Below, in pieces: positions 1-8,509 of a stretch of DNA of 8,830 bases. Location of the stretch: assembly GCA_030618975.1 (NCBI GenBank), contig JAUXCH010000158.1, forward strand, positions 1 through 8,830. The letters are read 5' to 3'. A model generated the notes under the pieces. That model was not told the DNA's origin. It made no database searches and saw only the letters and a list, made by a program, of their open reading frames with translations. A program made the position numbers and the translations under genes. Numbering within the stretch: position 1 is the stretch's first letter; each line of letters starts with the position of its first letter. This DNA comes from Planctomycetia bacterium (GTDB lineage: Bacteria; Planctomycetota; PLA2; JAEUHO01).

Positions 1-224
1 CTCTTCGACGAGATCGACGCGGGACCCGGTCCGGATCCGACCGACACCGTGCGCGACGTGGGCGGCGCGTTGGCGCCCGGCGACCGCGTCCTGCACCCGT
101 ACTTCGGCGAGGGGCGGCTGGCCGATTGCCAGGGCTCCGGCGCGCAGGTGCGCGTCACCGTCGACTTCGACGCGCACGGACGCAAGCAGCTGCTTCTCGC
201 CCACGCCCGCCTGGAGCGATTGCC

Positions 225-228
<4 letters not shown>
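1..228 (+). CDS. UvrD/PcrA-type DNA helicase, C-terminal end only (5' end outside window)
   Basis: Only the last 75 codons are present, in frame from base 1 to the TGA at 226-228. After an acidic, Pro-rich linker comes a small beta domain with the signature GDRVLHPYFGEGRL, then a stretch ending VTVDFDAHGRKQLL and the final LERLP. This is the pattern of the Tudor-like C-terminal domain of UvrD/PcrA superfamily 1 helicases (usual form GxxVxHxxFGxGxV...VxFxxxGxKxLxxxxAxLxxL). In the known family the motor unwinds DNA in repair and replication, and this tail mediates protein contacts, including with RNA polymerase in PcrA. The helicase motor itself lies upstream and is not seen, so UvrD, PcrA and Rep cannot be told apart. 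The stop codon overlaps the GTG start of the next gene, so the two are probably co-transcribed. Confidence 0.85.
213..216 (+). promoter_or_regulatory. Ribosome binding site that sets the GTG start of the FHA-GAF activator
   Basis: GGAG lies inside the 3' end of the helicase gene, 8 bases before the GTG at 225. That GTG forms the GTGA overlap with the helicase stop. The residues just after it (KPTKNPTAWLLV) lead straight into the first FHA strand. Everything upstream in this frame is an Arg/Ala-rich out-of-frame reading of the helicase gene. Confidence 0.65.
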
Positions 229-2297
<2,069 letters not shown>

Positions 2298-2330
2298 GCC
2301 CGCTTTCCACCCGTGCGCGGCCGCACCCCT

Positions 2331-2350
2331 GGCGGAATCGGCGGAATTCC
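2331..2350 (+). repeat. Short direct repeat with GGAATTCC palindrome in the 144-bp gap upstream of the FHA-CAP gene
   Basis: GGCGGAAT occurs at 2331-2338 and again at 2340-2347. The second copy runs into the palindrome GGAATTCC at 2343-2350, flanked by one further G/C pair outside a mismatch. It is unusually AT-containing for this sequence and sits about 55-70 bases upstream of the candidate -24 element at 2402. It could be an upstream binding site for the activator encoded just before it, but that is inference. Such short motifs can arise by chance. Confidence 0.3.
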
Positions 2351-2401
2351 ACAACACCCTGCCTCCGCGTGGGTTGCGTCATCCGGCCGCCACGGCTCGC
2401 C

Positions 2402-2417
2402 GGGCACGCGGCTTGTG
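2402..2417 (+). promoter_or_regulatory. Candidate sigma-54 (-24/-12) promoter of the FHA-CAP gene
   Basis: The sequence GGGCACG-CGGC-TTGTG is close to the sigma-54 consensus TGGCACG-N4-TTGCW with exact spacing. The -24 GG (2403-2404) and the following CACG are kept, and the -12 TTG (2413-2415) is kept. The normally invariant -12 C is T here, which weakens the case. Transcription would begin near 2428, just before the GAGGAG ribosome binding site at 2430-2435, so the geometry fits a short leader. The gene immediately upstream encodes a sigma-54 activator. This is a by-eye match and needs a matrix scan. Confidence 0.35.
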
Positions 2418-2429
2418 AGGAGCGGGGCC

Positions 2430-2435
2430 GAGGAG
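2430..2435 (+). promoter_or_regulatory. Ribosome binding site fixing the ATG at 2442
   Basis: GAGGAG stands 6 bases before the ATG at 2442. The product from this ATG begins MPVLVVSVPG, the first strand of the FHA fold. A GTG at 2313 in the same frame would add 43 residues of low-complexity sequence with no domain. Confidence 0.7.
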
Positions 2436-2441
2436 CTCGCC

Positions 2442-5400
2442 ATGCCCGTACTCGTCGTCTCCGTCCCCGGCCGTCCCGACGTCGTCAGGACGCTCGGGAC
2501 CGACGCCCTCGTCGTCGGCCGGGCGGATACCTGCGACCTGAGAATCGAGGATCCGAAGGCCTCGGGCCGGCACCTCCGCCTCGCTCCCCTCGAGGGCGGT
2601 TGGATGGTCCAGGACCTGGGCTCCACGCGGGGTGTCCGGGTGGGGCAGCGGCGCGTCCAGCGCGCCGTCCTGAGCTTCGGCGACACCCTGGTGGCGGGCG
2701 GTACCCGGATCCGCTTCCTCGAGCGGGAGCCGGATCCGAAGGCCGGGGCCGAGGCCGAGGCCGCATCCCGGGCGGGCGGGGACCCCGTGCCGCGGGTGGG
2801 GGGGACGCTCGGCTTCAAGGCGGTCGGGGGGCAGGCCGAGCCGGAGGCACCCGTTCCCTCGATTCCCCTTCCCGTTCCGCCCACGCCTCCCCCTCCGCCG
2901 CTTCCGCCTCCGGACGAAGCGCCCACCGTCGTCACGCGCCCCATCGACGCTCGATCCATGAGCCGCGCCCTCGTCCTCCTCGTCGTGGGGCTGCTCGTCG
3001 TCGGAGGAGTCGAGCTCGTGCTCGGCCCCAAGGCGCGGGTCGCGAAGGAGCGGGCCGAGGAGCGGCAGGACCTGCGCGACCGGATCCAGCGCAGCGACAT
3101 CGACGCCGAGGCCTTCGCCAAGGAAGTCGAGATCTTCCTCGACGAGCACCCGGGCGCCGAGGAGAAGGACAAGCTGATCGCCTACCTCGCCGGCGTCCGA
3201 GCCCTCGAGGCGGAGCGCGTGCGACGGGAGCGCGAGCTCAACTCGCTGGCGAGCGGCCTCCACGAGCTGTCCGAGAGCGAGGTGCGCGGCATCCTGCTCG
3301 AGCTCCAGCGCAGCCTGCCGGGCGACGTGGACATGGCGCGCCAGGCGCGCCTCGCCCTCGAGAACCTGGATCACCGACACGCCGGCGCGGAGGCCGCCGC
3401 CCTCGACGCCACGATCCGCGCGGCGCAGACGCTCGTGGACGTGCGTGACCCCGCGGGCGCCCTGCGCCGGCTGACGGCGTTTCGGAACAGCTGGCCGACG
3501 CCGACGCCCGAGGCGCTCGACCGGCTCCGCGAGGCCGAGGACCGGGCCATCGAGGCCGCCAACGGCCTGCAGGAGTATGCGCTCACCGCGGCCGACGCCA
3601 TCGAGGATCCGCTGGAGCGCCGGCGCGCCCTCGCCGCCGCGTGGCGCGGTCTGGCGGGCACGCCGCAGGGCGAGCGCGTCGCGGAGGCGCTGCGCTTCAC
3701 GCGGACGCAGAGGCGGCCGACCCCCGGCGCCCCGACCCCGACCCCGGCCGGCACCGGGACCGGCACCGACACCGGCACGCCCCCCGCCGTGCTCGACGAG
3801 GTCCTCGCCCAGGCCGCCGTGGCCGAGCGGATGGTCGACGAGCGCCGCTGGAACGAGGCGCTGGTCGCGCTCAAGGAGCTGATCGACGGCTCCGACCCGG
3901 GCCCGCTCCAGCGCGAGTGGATCGACCGGTCGCAGGAGCTCCGCCTCGTCACGGGCCTGGTGGACGCCCTGGGCGTGGCCGCCGCCTCCGAGAAGCCACC
4001 GAAGCCGAGGCTGTCCACGGGCAAGGCGACCGTGCGCGCTGCGGACGCGAAGGGCGTCGAGGTCGAGACGGCCGGGGGGGGCAAGCGCATGGCCTGGCCG
4101 GACGTCCCCCGCGAGGACCTCCTGCCCCTGCTGACGCCGAGGAAGCCCACCTCCGACCAGCGGTTCGGCCTCGCCGTCCTCGCAGCGAGCCTGAGCCGGG
4201 GGGACCAGGTCGTCGCCTTTCTCCTTCCGCTCTTCGAGGACGGTGAGCGGATCGACGAGGCCAGCCGCCTCGTGGCGCGCCACCTCTACGGGCGGGCGGA
4301 GCCGCCCGCCGGCGGCTACCGCGTCTACAAAGGCGAGCTCGTCGACCGGGAAGGGTACGAGCGGCGCCTGAAGCAGGATCGCGTCGTCGCCCTGACGGAG
4401 GAGGCGCACGGCATCCTCGCGAGGGTGCTCAAGGCCCCCGCGTTCAAGAAGCTCGGGAAGCTGAAGGCGTTGCGTGAGGAACTCGACAAGCGACGGCGCC
4501 ACGCGGTGCTCGCGATCTTCAACGAGAAGCACTACCCGTATCCGTACCAGCGGGGCAGCAAGACGTACACGCAGGTCCAGCAGGAGATCGACGAGCGCGT
4601 CGCCCGCGTCCGGGAGGTCTGGGACGACGGCTACAAGGTCAAGATCACCCGCAAGGGGCCCCTCGGGCGCCTCCTCGACAAGTGGGACGAGGCGCTCGCG
4701 GAGTTGAAGCGTCTCGAGACCGACGTCACGGAGCTCGAGAAGGAGATCGCCCCCTACGTCACGTACGTGACGGGCGAGCCCGTCACCGTCCGCGAGTACT
4801 TCCGGAACGACCGGGAACGCAAGCTGTTCGCCTACAACCGCTGGGTGCTGGAGGTCTACAACCCCAAGCAGGACCGCGAGGCGACGCTGGCCGAGCGCCG
4901 TCAGACCCGCATCACGAACGACTACCGCATGCTGATCGGCTACGCGGCCGCCGTCACGCCGGGCGCTGCGCCGTACGAGGCCATCGACGACGACACCGTC
5001 GAGAAGATCCTCGACGCGGGCCGCATCGAGAAGCTCGTCCCGCTCCGCGCCGTGCGGATCGACGATCGGCTGGTCCGGTCTTCGCGGCTGCACAGCCAGG
5101 ACATGCAGAAGCGGGGTTTCTTCTCCCACCCCGCCCCGGCCAATCCCGCGACGGGCGAGCCGCGCACCAGCCCCTTCGACCGCATGCAGAAGGCGGGCTA
5201 CAAAGGCGGCGGGGCGTCGGAGAACATCGCGAACGGGTCGACGAGCCCCGAGGGGGCCCACAACCAGTGGGTCCACTCCAGCGGCCACCACCGCAACATC
5301 CTCTCGCCGTGGCACGACCAGGGCGTGGGGCAGGCGGGGCGCCTCTGGACGCAGAACTTCGGGACCGGAGGCGGCCGTCGGCCGGTGATCGAGAGCGAGC

Positions 5401-5477
5401 CCCCCCCCTCCGACGAGGAGCCCTCCGCCGACAAGGGTGACGAGAGGGCTGGCGATTCCGGTCGCCGACGCCGATGA
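2442..5477 (+). CDS. FHA - transmembrane - helical - CAP/SCP domain membrane protein
   Basis: Predicted product is 1011 residues. An N-terminal FHA domain covers about 1-93 (GR at 26-27, SGRH at 41-44, STRGVRV from 61; the usual Asn of NG is Arg). An acidic/Ala stretch and a Pro-rich linker (about 137-157) follow. One hydrophobic helix at about 175-194 (MSRALVLLVVGLLVVGGVEL) is preceded by Arg residues. About 600 residues of charged helical sequence come next, broken by a Thr/Gly/Pro linker at about 425-447 and a small beta-like segment at about 525-560. The C terminus, about 815-974, is a CAP/SCP (YkwD-like) domain: FFSH with His896, SENIA with Glu927, WVHSSGHHRNIL with His949, and GVGQ...WTQNFG. 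These are the expected metal-site residues and strands of bacterial CAP domains. A short acidic then Arg-rich tail ends it. The FHA end should be cytoplasmic and the CAP end outside, so the protein could link intracellular phospho-signalling to the envelope. It lies 144 bp after the activator and 37 bp before another FHA-membrane gene, probably in one operon with the latter. The CAP domain's molecular activity is not predictable. Confidence 0.9.
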   Translation: MPVLVVSVPGRPDVVRTLGTDALVVGRADTCDLRIEDPKASGRHLRLAPLEGGWMVQDLGSTRGVRVGQRRVQRAVLSFGDTLVAGGTRIRFLEREPDPKAGAEAEAASRAGGDPVPRVGGTLGFKAVGGQAEPEAPVPSIPLPVPPTPPPPPLPPPDEAPTVVTRPIDARSMSRALVLLVVGLLVVGGVELVLGPKARVAKERAEERQDLRDRIQRSDIDAEAFAKEVEIFLDEHPGAEEKDKLIAYLAGVRALEAERVRRERELNSLASGLHELSESEVRGILLELQRSLPGDVDMARQARLALENLDHRHAGAEAAALDATIRAAQTLVDVRDPAGALRRLTAFRNSWPTPTPEALDRLREAEDRAIEAANGLQEYALTAADAIEDPLERRRALAAAWRGLAGTPQGERVAEALRFTRTQRRPTPGAPTPTPAGTGTGTDTGTPPAVLDEVLAQAAVAERMVDERRWNEALVALKELIDGSDPGPLQREWIDRSQELRLVTGLVDALGVAAASEKPPKPRLSTGKATVRAADAKGVEVETAGGGKRMAWPDVPREDLLPLLTPRKPTSDQRFGLAVLAASLSRGDQVVAFLLPLFEDGERIDEASRLVARHLYGRAEPPAGGYRVYKGELVDREGYERRLKQDRVVALTEEAHGILARVLKAPAFKKLGKLKALREELDKRRRHAVLAIFNEKHYPYPYQRGSKTYTQVQQEIDERVARVREVWDDGYKVKITRKGPLGRLLDKWDEALAELKRLETDVTELEKEIAPYVTYVTGEPVTVREYFRNDRERKLFAYNRWVLEVYNPKQDREATLAERRQTRITNDYRMLIGYAAAVTPGAAPYEAIDDDTVEKILDAGRIEKLVPLRAVRIDDRLVRSSRLHSQDMQKRGFFSHPAPANPATGEPRTSPFDRMQKAGYKGGGASENIANGSTSPEGAHNQWVHSSGHHRNILSPWHDQGVGQAGRLWTQNFGTGGGRRPVIESEPPPSDEEPSADKGDERAGDSGRRRR
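3752..3778 (+). repeat. Hexanucleotide repeat (ACCGGx units) encoding a Thr-Gly linker
   Basis: About four imperfect 6-base units of the type CACCGG/GACCGG lie in tandem and encode TGTGTDTGT, a flexible linker at residues about 437-445 of the FHA-CAP protein. A change of one unit would keep the frame and alter linker length by two residues. It separates the membrane-proximal helical region from the rest of the extracytoplasmic part. Confidence 0.6.
4074..4081 (+). repeat. G8 homopolymer inside the FHA-CAP gene
   Basis: Eight G in a row encode part of AGGGK. The reading frame is intact on both sides. Such a run is a site where polymerase slippage or a sequencing error would break the gene before the CAP domain. 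Nothing shows that it is used for switching. Confidence 0.5.
5400..5408 (+). repeat. C9 homopolymer at the 3' end of the FHA-CAP gene
   Basis: Nine C encode three prolines after the CAP domain (EPPPSDEE). Loss of one C would move translation into the +1 frame. I read that frame codon by codon and it has no stop until it joins the next gene in frame at the ATG at 5515. As sequenced, the gene ends normally at 5477. Confidence 0.55.
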
Positions 5478-5505
5478 TGGTGGATTCCCCTGGCGCGTAC
5501 GTGGC

Positions 5506-5510
5506 GAGGT
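5506..5510 (+). promoter_or_regulatory. Ribosome binding site fixing the ATG at 5515
   Basis: GAGGT lies 4 bases before the ATG at 5515, which starts MPKLYIDEDG, the first FHA strand. A GTG/ATG further upstream in the same frame (for example at 5437) would start inside the FHA-CAP gene and add 26 residues with no domain. Confidence 0.6.
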
Positions 5511-5514
5511 AGCG

Positions 5515-6900
5515 ATGCCCAAGCTCTATATCGACGAGGACGGCAGGACGTCCGTGTACGAGATCCTCGAGGACGAGGTGACCATCGGGCGAGGAGCCGC
5601 GAACGCGGTCCAGCTCCGGGATCCGCGCGCGGGCAAGCACCACGCGTTGATCCGCCACGAGCAGGGCCGCCTGAAGCTCATCGACCTCGAGACCCTTAAC
5701 GGCACCCGTGTCAACGGGCGCTACCGCAACGAGGCCTGGCTGGCCCAGGGGGACACCGTGACCATCGGGGCCTCCGTGCTGCGCCTCGACCTGGAGGGAG
5801 TGGTCGTCGAGCCCCCGCCCGCGACGGCGGCGCCCGCCGCTCCGGCGGCGTTCGCCCCTGCGGCGAAGCCCGCCCCGCCGGTCGCCCGTTCCGCCCCGCC
5901 GAGGCCCGCGGCGCCGGCCCGGCCTGCGGCCCCGCAGCGCGCCTCCGCACCCGCACCCGCGCGCGCGCGCGCGGCGCCCCGTCGCGGACGCGAGCAAGGC
6001 GACGCCTACTACGAGGACTCGGAGGAGGACGGGCGCCCCGTTCGCAAGAAGAAGGGCCTGGACTCGAGCGTGATCGTCCTGGTCTGCGGCCTCGGCGCCG
6101 TCCTGCTCGTCGTCGTCATGTTCCTGGCCATGCGGACGGGCCTCACGCTCAACAAGGAGGTCTTTCTCAAGGCCGACAAGATGGCCGGCCCGCCCGACAA
6201 CGACTACGCCGCGGCCATCCGGTACGCGGAGAAGCACGGCGACCCCGGCGGCGAGAACTGGCAGCGCCTCCACGAGCACATCGTGAAGTGGAAGGGGTTC
6301 ATCGTCCTGGAGCAGGCGCGCCAGCTCGACCACGAGGCGTCCGAGTACCTCAAGAACGAGATCACGCGCAAGACCCGCACGAGGGGCTTCCGGCCCATGA
6401 ACGCGTTGCCCAACGAGGAAATCGCCGTGCTCCTCAAGGGGTTTCTCGAACGCTACGGCGACTCGACGGACGCCGGCCGGATCCTCGGCGGCGCCGTCGG
6501 CGAGCCGTTTGAGACGTTCCAGAACATCCTGCGCACGTACGCCTCCGCCGACACGGACATCAACGGTCTCCTGTCCCGGGCGAAGACGAAGGCCGATGCC
6601 CTCGTCGTCGAGAAGCGTTACGGCGCCGCGATCCAGGTCTACGAGAACCTCGAGGCGACGCAGAAGGTGCTGCTGCAGGAGGACCTCCACGGGACGTTGG
6701 TGCAGACGACCACCGACCGCAAGAAGCGGCTCGATCTCGCCGCCCGCGAGGACTTCAGCCTCGACATGGCGGCTGCCCGTGCGATGGCCCGCCGGGGCGA
6801 GAAGCGAAGGGCCCGCGCCCGCTTCCAGGTGATGGCCGACACCTACGGCATCCCCGATCTCGTCACGCAGGCGCAGGACGAGCTGATCAAGCTCCGCTGA
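5515..6900 (+). CDS. FHA domain single-pass membrane protein with helical extracytoplasmic domain
   Basis: Predicted product is 461 residues. The FHA domain covers about 1-97: GRG at 25-27, KHHAL at 41-45, and NGTRVNG at 62-68. At the position where FHA domains usually have the phosphothreonine-contact Ser (S-R-x-H), this protein has Gly40. A Pro/Ala-rich linker runs from about 98 to 158, then an acidic patch (YYEDSEEDG) and a basic RKKK at 177-180 just before one transmembrane helix at about 184-206. Residues 207-461 should lie outside the cytoplasm and look all-helical, with segments such as AAIQVYENLEATQ that recall tetratricopeptide-like hairpins, but I cannot name a family. The gene begins 37 bp after the FHA-CAP gene with the same domain plan minus CAP, so the two are likely co-transcribed and may form a complex. 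Its function is unknown; a scaffold or signal-docking role is inference. Confidence 0.88.
   Translation: MPKLYIDEDGRTSVYEILEDEVTIGRGAANAVQLRDPRAGKHHALIRHEQGRLKLIDLETLNGTRVNGRYRNEAWLAQGDTVTIGASVLRLDLEGVVVEPPPATAAPAAPAAFAPAAKPAPPVARSAPPRPAAPARPAAPQRASAPAPARARAAPRRGREQGDAYYEDSEEDGRPVRKKKGLDSSVIVLVCGLGAVLLVVVMFLAMRTGLTLNKEVFLKADKMAGPPDNDYAAAIRYAEKHGDPGGENWQRLHEHIVKWKGFIVLEQARQLDHEASEYLKNEITRKTRTRGFRPMNALPNEEIAVLLKGFLERYGDSTDAGRILGGAVGEPFETFQNILRTYASADTDINGLLSRAKTKADALVVEKRYGAAIQVYENLEATQKVLLQEDLHGTLVQTTTDRKKRLDLAAREDFSLDMAAARAMARRGEKRRARARFQVMADTYGIPDLVTQAQDELIKLR
5958..5973 (+). repeat. (CG)8 dinucleotide tract in the Pro/Ala linker
   Basis: Eight CG units in tandem encode alternating Arg and Ala in the linker between the FHA domain and the transmembrane helix. 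A change of one unit would shift the frame before the membrane segment. The tract may simply reflect high-GC codon use in an unconstrained linker. Confidence 0.5.
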
Positions 6901-6949
6901 CCACTCGGGGTCACACTCGGGGTCAGGTGATTTTGCGCGCCTTTCGCGC
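6898..6949. repeat. 12-bp tandem duplication and small hairpins in the convergent junction
   Basis: CACTCGGGGTCA is present twice head to tail without mismatch at 6902-6913 and 6914-6925. The stop region TGACC (6898-6902) can pair with GGTCA at 6909-6913 around a 6-base loop. Further on, GCGCG (6935-6939) pairs with CGCGC (6945-6949) around CCTTT. Neither hairpin is followed by a T run on either strand, so a classical intrinsic terminator is not supported. The unit is not coding. It may be a remnant of a repeat family or a mobile-element end, or simply a slippage duplication. Confidence 0.6.
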
Positions 6950-6968
6950 CGCCCGTGACATCGACCTG

Positions 6969-6985
6969 CCCCCGATCAGCGGGGG
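6969..6985. other. GC hairpin over the stop codon of the kinase-like gene
   Basis: CCCCCG (6969-6974) and CGGGGG (6980-6985) form a perfect 6-bp stem with a 5-base loop that contains the stop codon of the minus-strand gene. It is placed between two convergent genes and could slow transcription from both sides, but it has no T run. Calling it a terminator would go beyond the sequence. Confidence 0.35.
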
Positions 6986-8466
6986 AGGCCGGAGGGGCCG
7001 CGCTTGCGGGCCGCGCGCTTCGCGATCCAGCGCGTGAACTCGCGCCGGTCGACGGGCGGTCGCGGCCCCGCGTCCCAGTAGGCGCGGAGCACCCGGGCTC
7101 GGTCCGTGGCGCGGGCGTCGACACTGGCGTCGAGGCGGGCGAGGTCCCGCGCGCGGCGGCGCCAGTCGACCTGCCGGCGGCCCACCCCGTCGACGTCGGC
7201 GATCACGAGCCGCAGCGGCTCCCCGGTGACCAGCAGGTTCGGCGCCTTCAGGTCCCGGTGGGAGATCTCGGCGTCGTGCATCCTCCGGAGAAACCTCCCA
7301 AGCTGCCCGGCCAACGCGGCGCGCGCGCGCGGCGCGAGCGCCCGGCCCTCCTCCAGGAGCAGCGTGTGGAGGTTCGTCGCCCCGTCCACGTGGTCGGAGA
7401 CGAGGAGGCTCGCTCCGCCGGGTCCCGAGAGCGCCAACAGGGGCGTGGGCGCCTCGATGCCGCGGTGCTCGAGCCACACGGCCTTGCGGAAGGCGCGCAC
7501 GGCGCGGGGCAACCGGCCCGCCGCGGCGGCCTCGTAGCGCTTCAGCACGACGTCCCCCGCTCGGCCCGGCAGCCGGGTACGGAGGACGCGTCCGTCCGAC
7601 TTGAGCGGTGACGCCTCCGGCGGATCGACTTCCAGCCACGCGGGCAGGGCGCCGGGCCAGGAGGAGGGCGTGTCCAGGCGGCGCACGCCCGACCCGCCCC
7701 CGGGCACCGCGAAGACCTCGTAGTGCCGTCCGCTGCGTGTCGCCCGCCGGTCCCGGCCGCGGCGGTAGCGGCGCGTGACGAGGCGCGCCTCTCGATCGAC
7801 GCGGCGGACGAGGTTCTCCAGCCGGACCGCGGGGACCGCGCCCTCCCGCAGCCAGATCTTCAGCGCCCGGAGTCGTCCCGCGCGCGAGATGCCTCCCGCG
7901 AGCCCGTGTTGGAGGCGCGCGAGCTCGCGCACCGCGCCCCCGTCGTGACGCGCCAACCGGGCGCCGCCGAGATCGAGGAGGACGGGCTCGCCCTCCCGCA
8001 GCAGCAGGTTGCCTCCGTGCAGGTCGCGGTGCCTCAGTCCCGCGGCGAAGGCGCGGCCGAGCAGGCCCGCGACCGCCTCGATCTGGGCGTGCGTCGCGGT
8101 GTCGGCCCCCGGGAGCGGCTCGGCGTCCTGGATCCACGCCAGGAGAAGCAGATCCACGCCGTCGTCCGTGTAGCCGAGCGGCTCGGGCACCGCGACGTGC
8201 CGCTCGGCGAGCGTGCGGAGGATCCGGCCTTCGCGCGGCCCCTTGCCGCCCCTGAGCGCACGCGCCACACGGTCCGTCGCGGTCACGGGCCGACTCCACT
8301 TGACCACCACGCGGCGGCCGTCGAGCGTGCCGACCAGCACGAGGCGCATGGCGCGCGGCGCGCCGAGGAGGCGAAACCCGTCCGGTGGGCCGGGCCAGAC
8401 CGTCCCCCGGAAGCGCCGTACCGCCGCTTCGAGGAGTGCCTGAGCCCCGCTTGCCGACCACCGCAT
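6976..8466 (-). CDS. Tandem-domain lipopolysaccharide kinase-like protein (Kdo/WaaP, InaA-type)
   Basis: Predicted product is 496 residues containing two protein-kinase-like folds. Domain 1 (about 25-240) has a beta-3 lysine in VVVKW (Lys56), catalytic HRDLHGGN at 147-154 and a metal-binding DLG at 165-167. Domain 2 (about 290-485) has VVLKRYE (Lys309), HRDLKAPN at 403-410, DVD at 424-426 and the closing RARDLARLDASV pattern seen in Kdo/WaaP-type kinases. Those enzymes phosphorylate Kdo or heptose in the LPS inner core at the cytoplasmic face. Both copies keep catalytic residues, so neither is an obvious pseudokinase. The ATG at 8466 is the only start that keeps the first strands of domain 1, yet the nearest AGGA is just one base away, so its ribosome binding site is poor. 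It is divergent from an LptF/LptG gene, which fits an envelope role. Substrate specificity cannot be read from sequence; a protein kinase is the main alternative. Confidence 0.85.
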   Translation of the reverse strand: MRWSASGAQALLEAAVRRFRGTVWPGPPDGFRLLGAPRAMRLVLVGTLDGRRVVVKWSRPVTATDRVARALRGGKGPREGRILRTLAERHVAVPEPLGYTDDGVDLLLLAWIQDAEPLPGADTATHAQIEAVAGLLGRAFAAGLRHRDLHGGNLLLREGEPVLLDLGGARLARHDGGAVRELARLQHGLAGGISRAGRLRALKIWLREGAVPAVRLENLVRRVDREARLVTRRYRRGRDRRATRSGRHYEVFAVPGGGSGVRRLDTPSSWPGALPAWLEVDPPEASPLKSDGRVLRTRLPGRAGDVVLKRYEAAAAGRLPRAVRAFRKAVWLEHRGIEAPTPLLALSGPGGASLLVSDHVDGATNLHTLLLEEGRALAPRARAALAGQLGRFLRRMHDAEISHRDLKAPNLLVTGEPLRLVIADVDGVGRRQVDWRRRARDLARLDASVDARATDRARVLRAYWDAGPRPPVDRREFTRWIAKRAARKRGPSGLPR

Positions 8467-8509
8467 GTCCTGACGTATCGTAGGCGCGGGTCCCGGAGGA
8501 GGAGCATCC
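8467..8509. promoter_or_regulatory. 43-bp divergent spacer between kinase-like and LptF/G genes
   Basis: The starts of two divergent genes are only 43 bases apart, so promoters must overlap here or lie inside the opposite gene. The strongest signal is GGAGGAGGAG at 8495-8504, a ribosome binding site 5 bases before the TTG at 8510. I see no convincing -35/-10 pair; the small TA-containing patch at 8474-8482 is the only AT-richer spot. Confidence 0.5.

Noticed and set aside
126..224. ATG at 126 as the start of the sigma-54 activator
   Set aside because: It would add 33 Arg/Ala-rich residues that are an out-of-frame reading of the helicase tail, whose own frame is clearly coding. The GTG at 225 has a ribosome binding site and leads directly into the FHA domain.
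2313..2441. GTG at 2313 as the start of the FHA-CAP gene
   Set aside because: The extra 43 residues have no domain character, there is no clear ribosome binding site, and the ATG at 2442 has GAGGAG 6 bases upstream and starts the FHA fold.
5491..5505. Second sigma-54-like motif TGGCGCG-TACG-TGGC upstream of the third FHA gene
   Set aside because: It keeps GG and GC at the right spacing, but the predicted transcript start would fall at about 5517, after the ATG at 5515 and its ribosome binding site. With only 37 bp from the previous gene, co-transcription is simpler.
2379..5522. Very long minus-strand open frame opposite the FHA-CAP gene
   Set aside because: Its translation is low-complexity Leu/Val/Arg/Asp sequence with no motif. 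It is the usual antisense shadow of a long gene in high-GC DNA, while the plus strand shows clear FHA and CAP domains.
5958..5973. (CG)8 tract as a phase-variation switch
   Set aside because: The frame is intact, the tract encodes an unconstrained Arg/Ala linker, and CG runs are expected from codon use at this GC level. No second sign of switching is present.
6931..6985. Intrinsic bidirectional terminator between the convergent genes
   Set aside because: The GC hairpins at 6935-6949 and 6969-6985 are real as sequence, but neither is followed by a T run on either strand.
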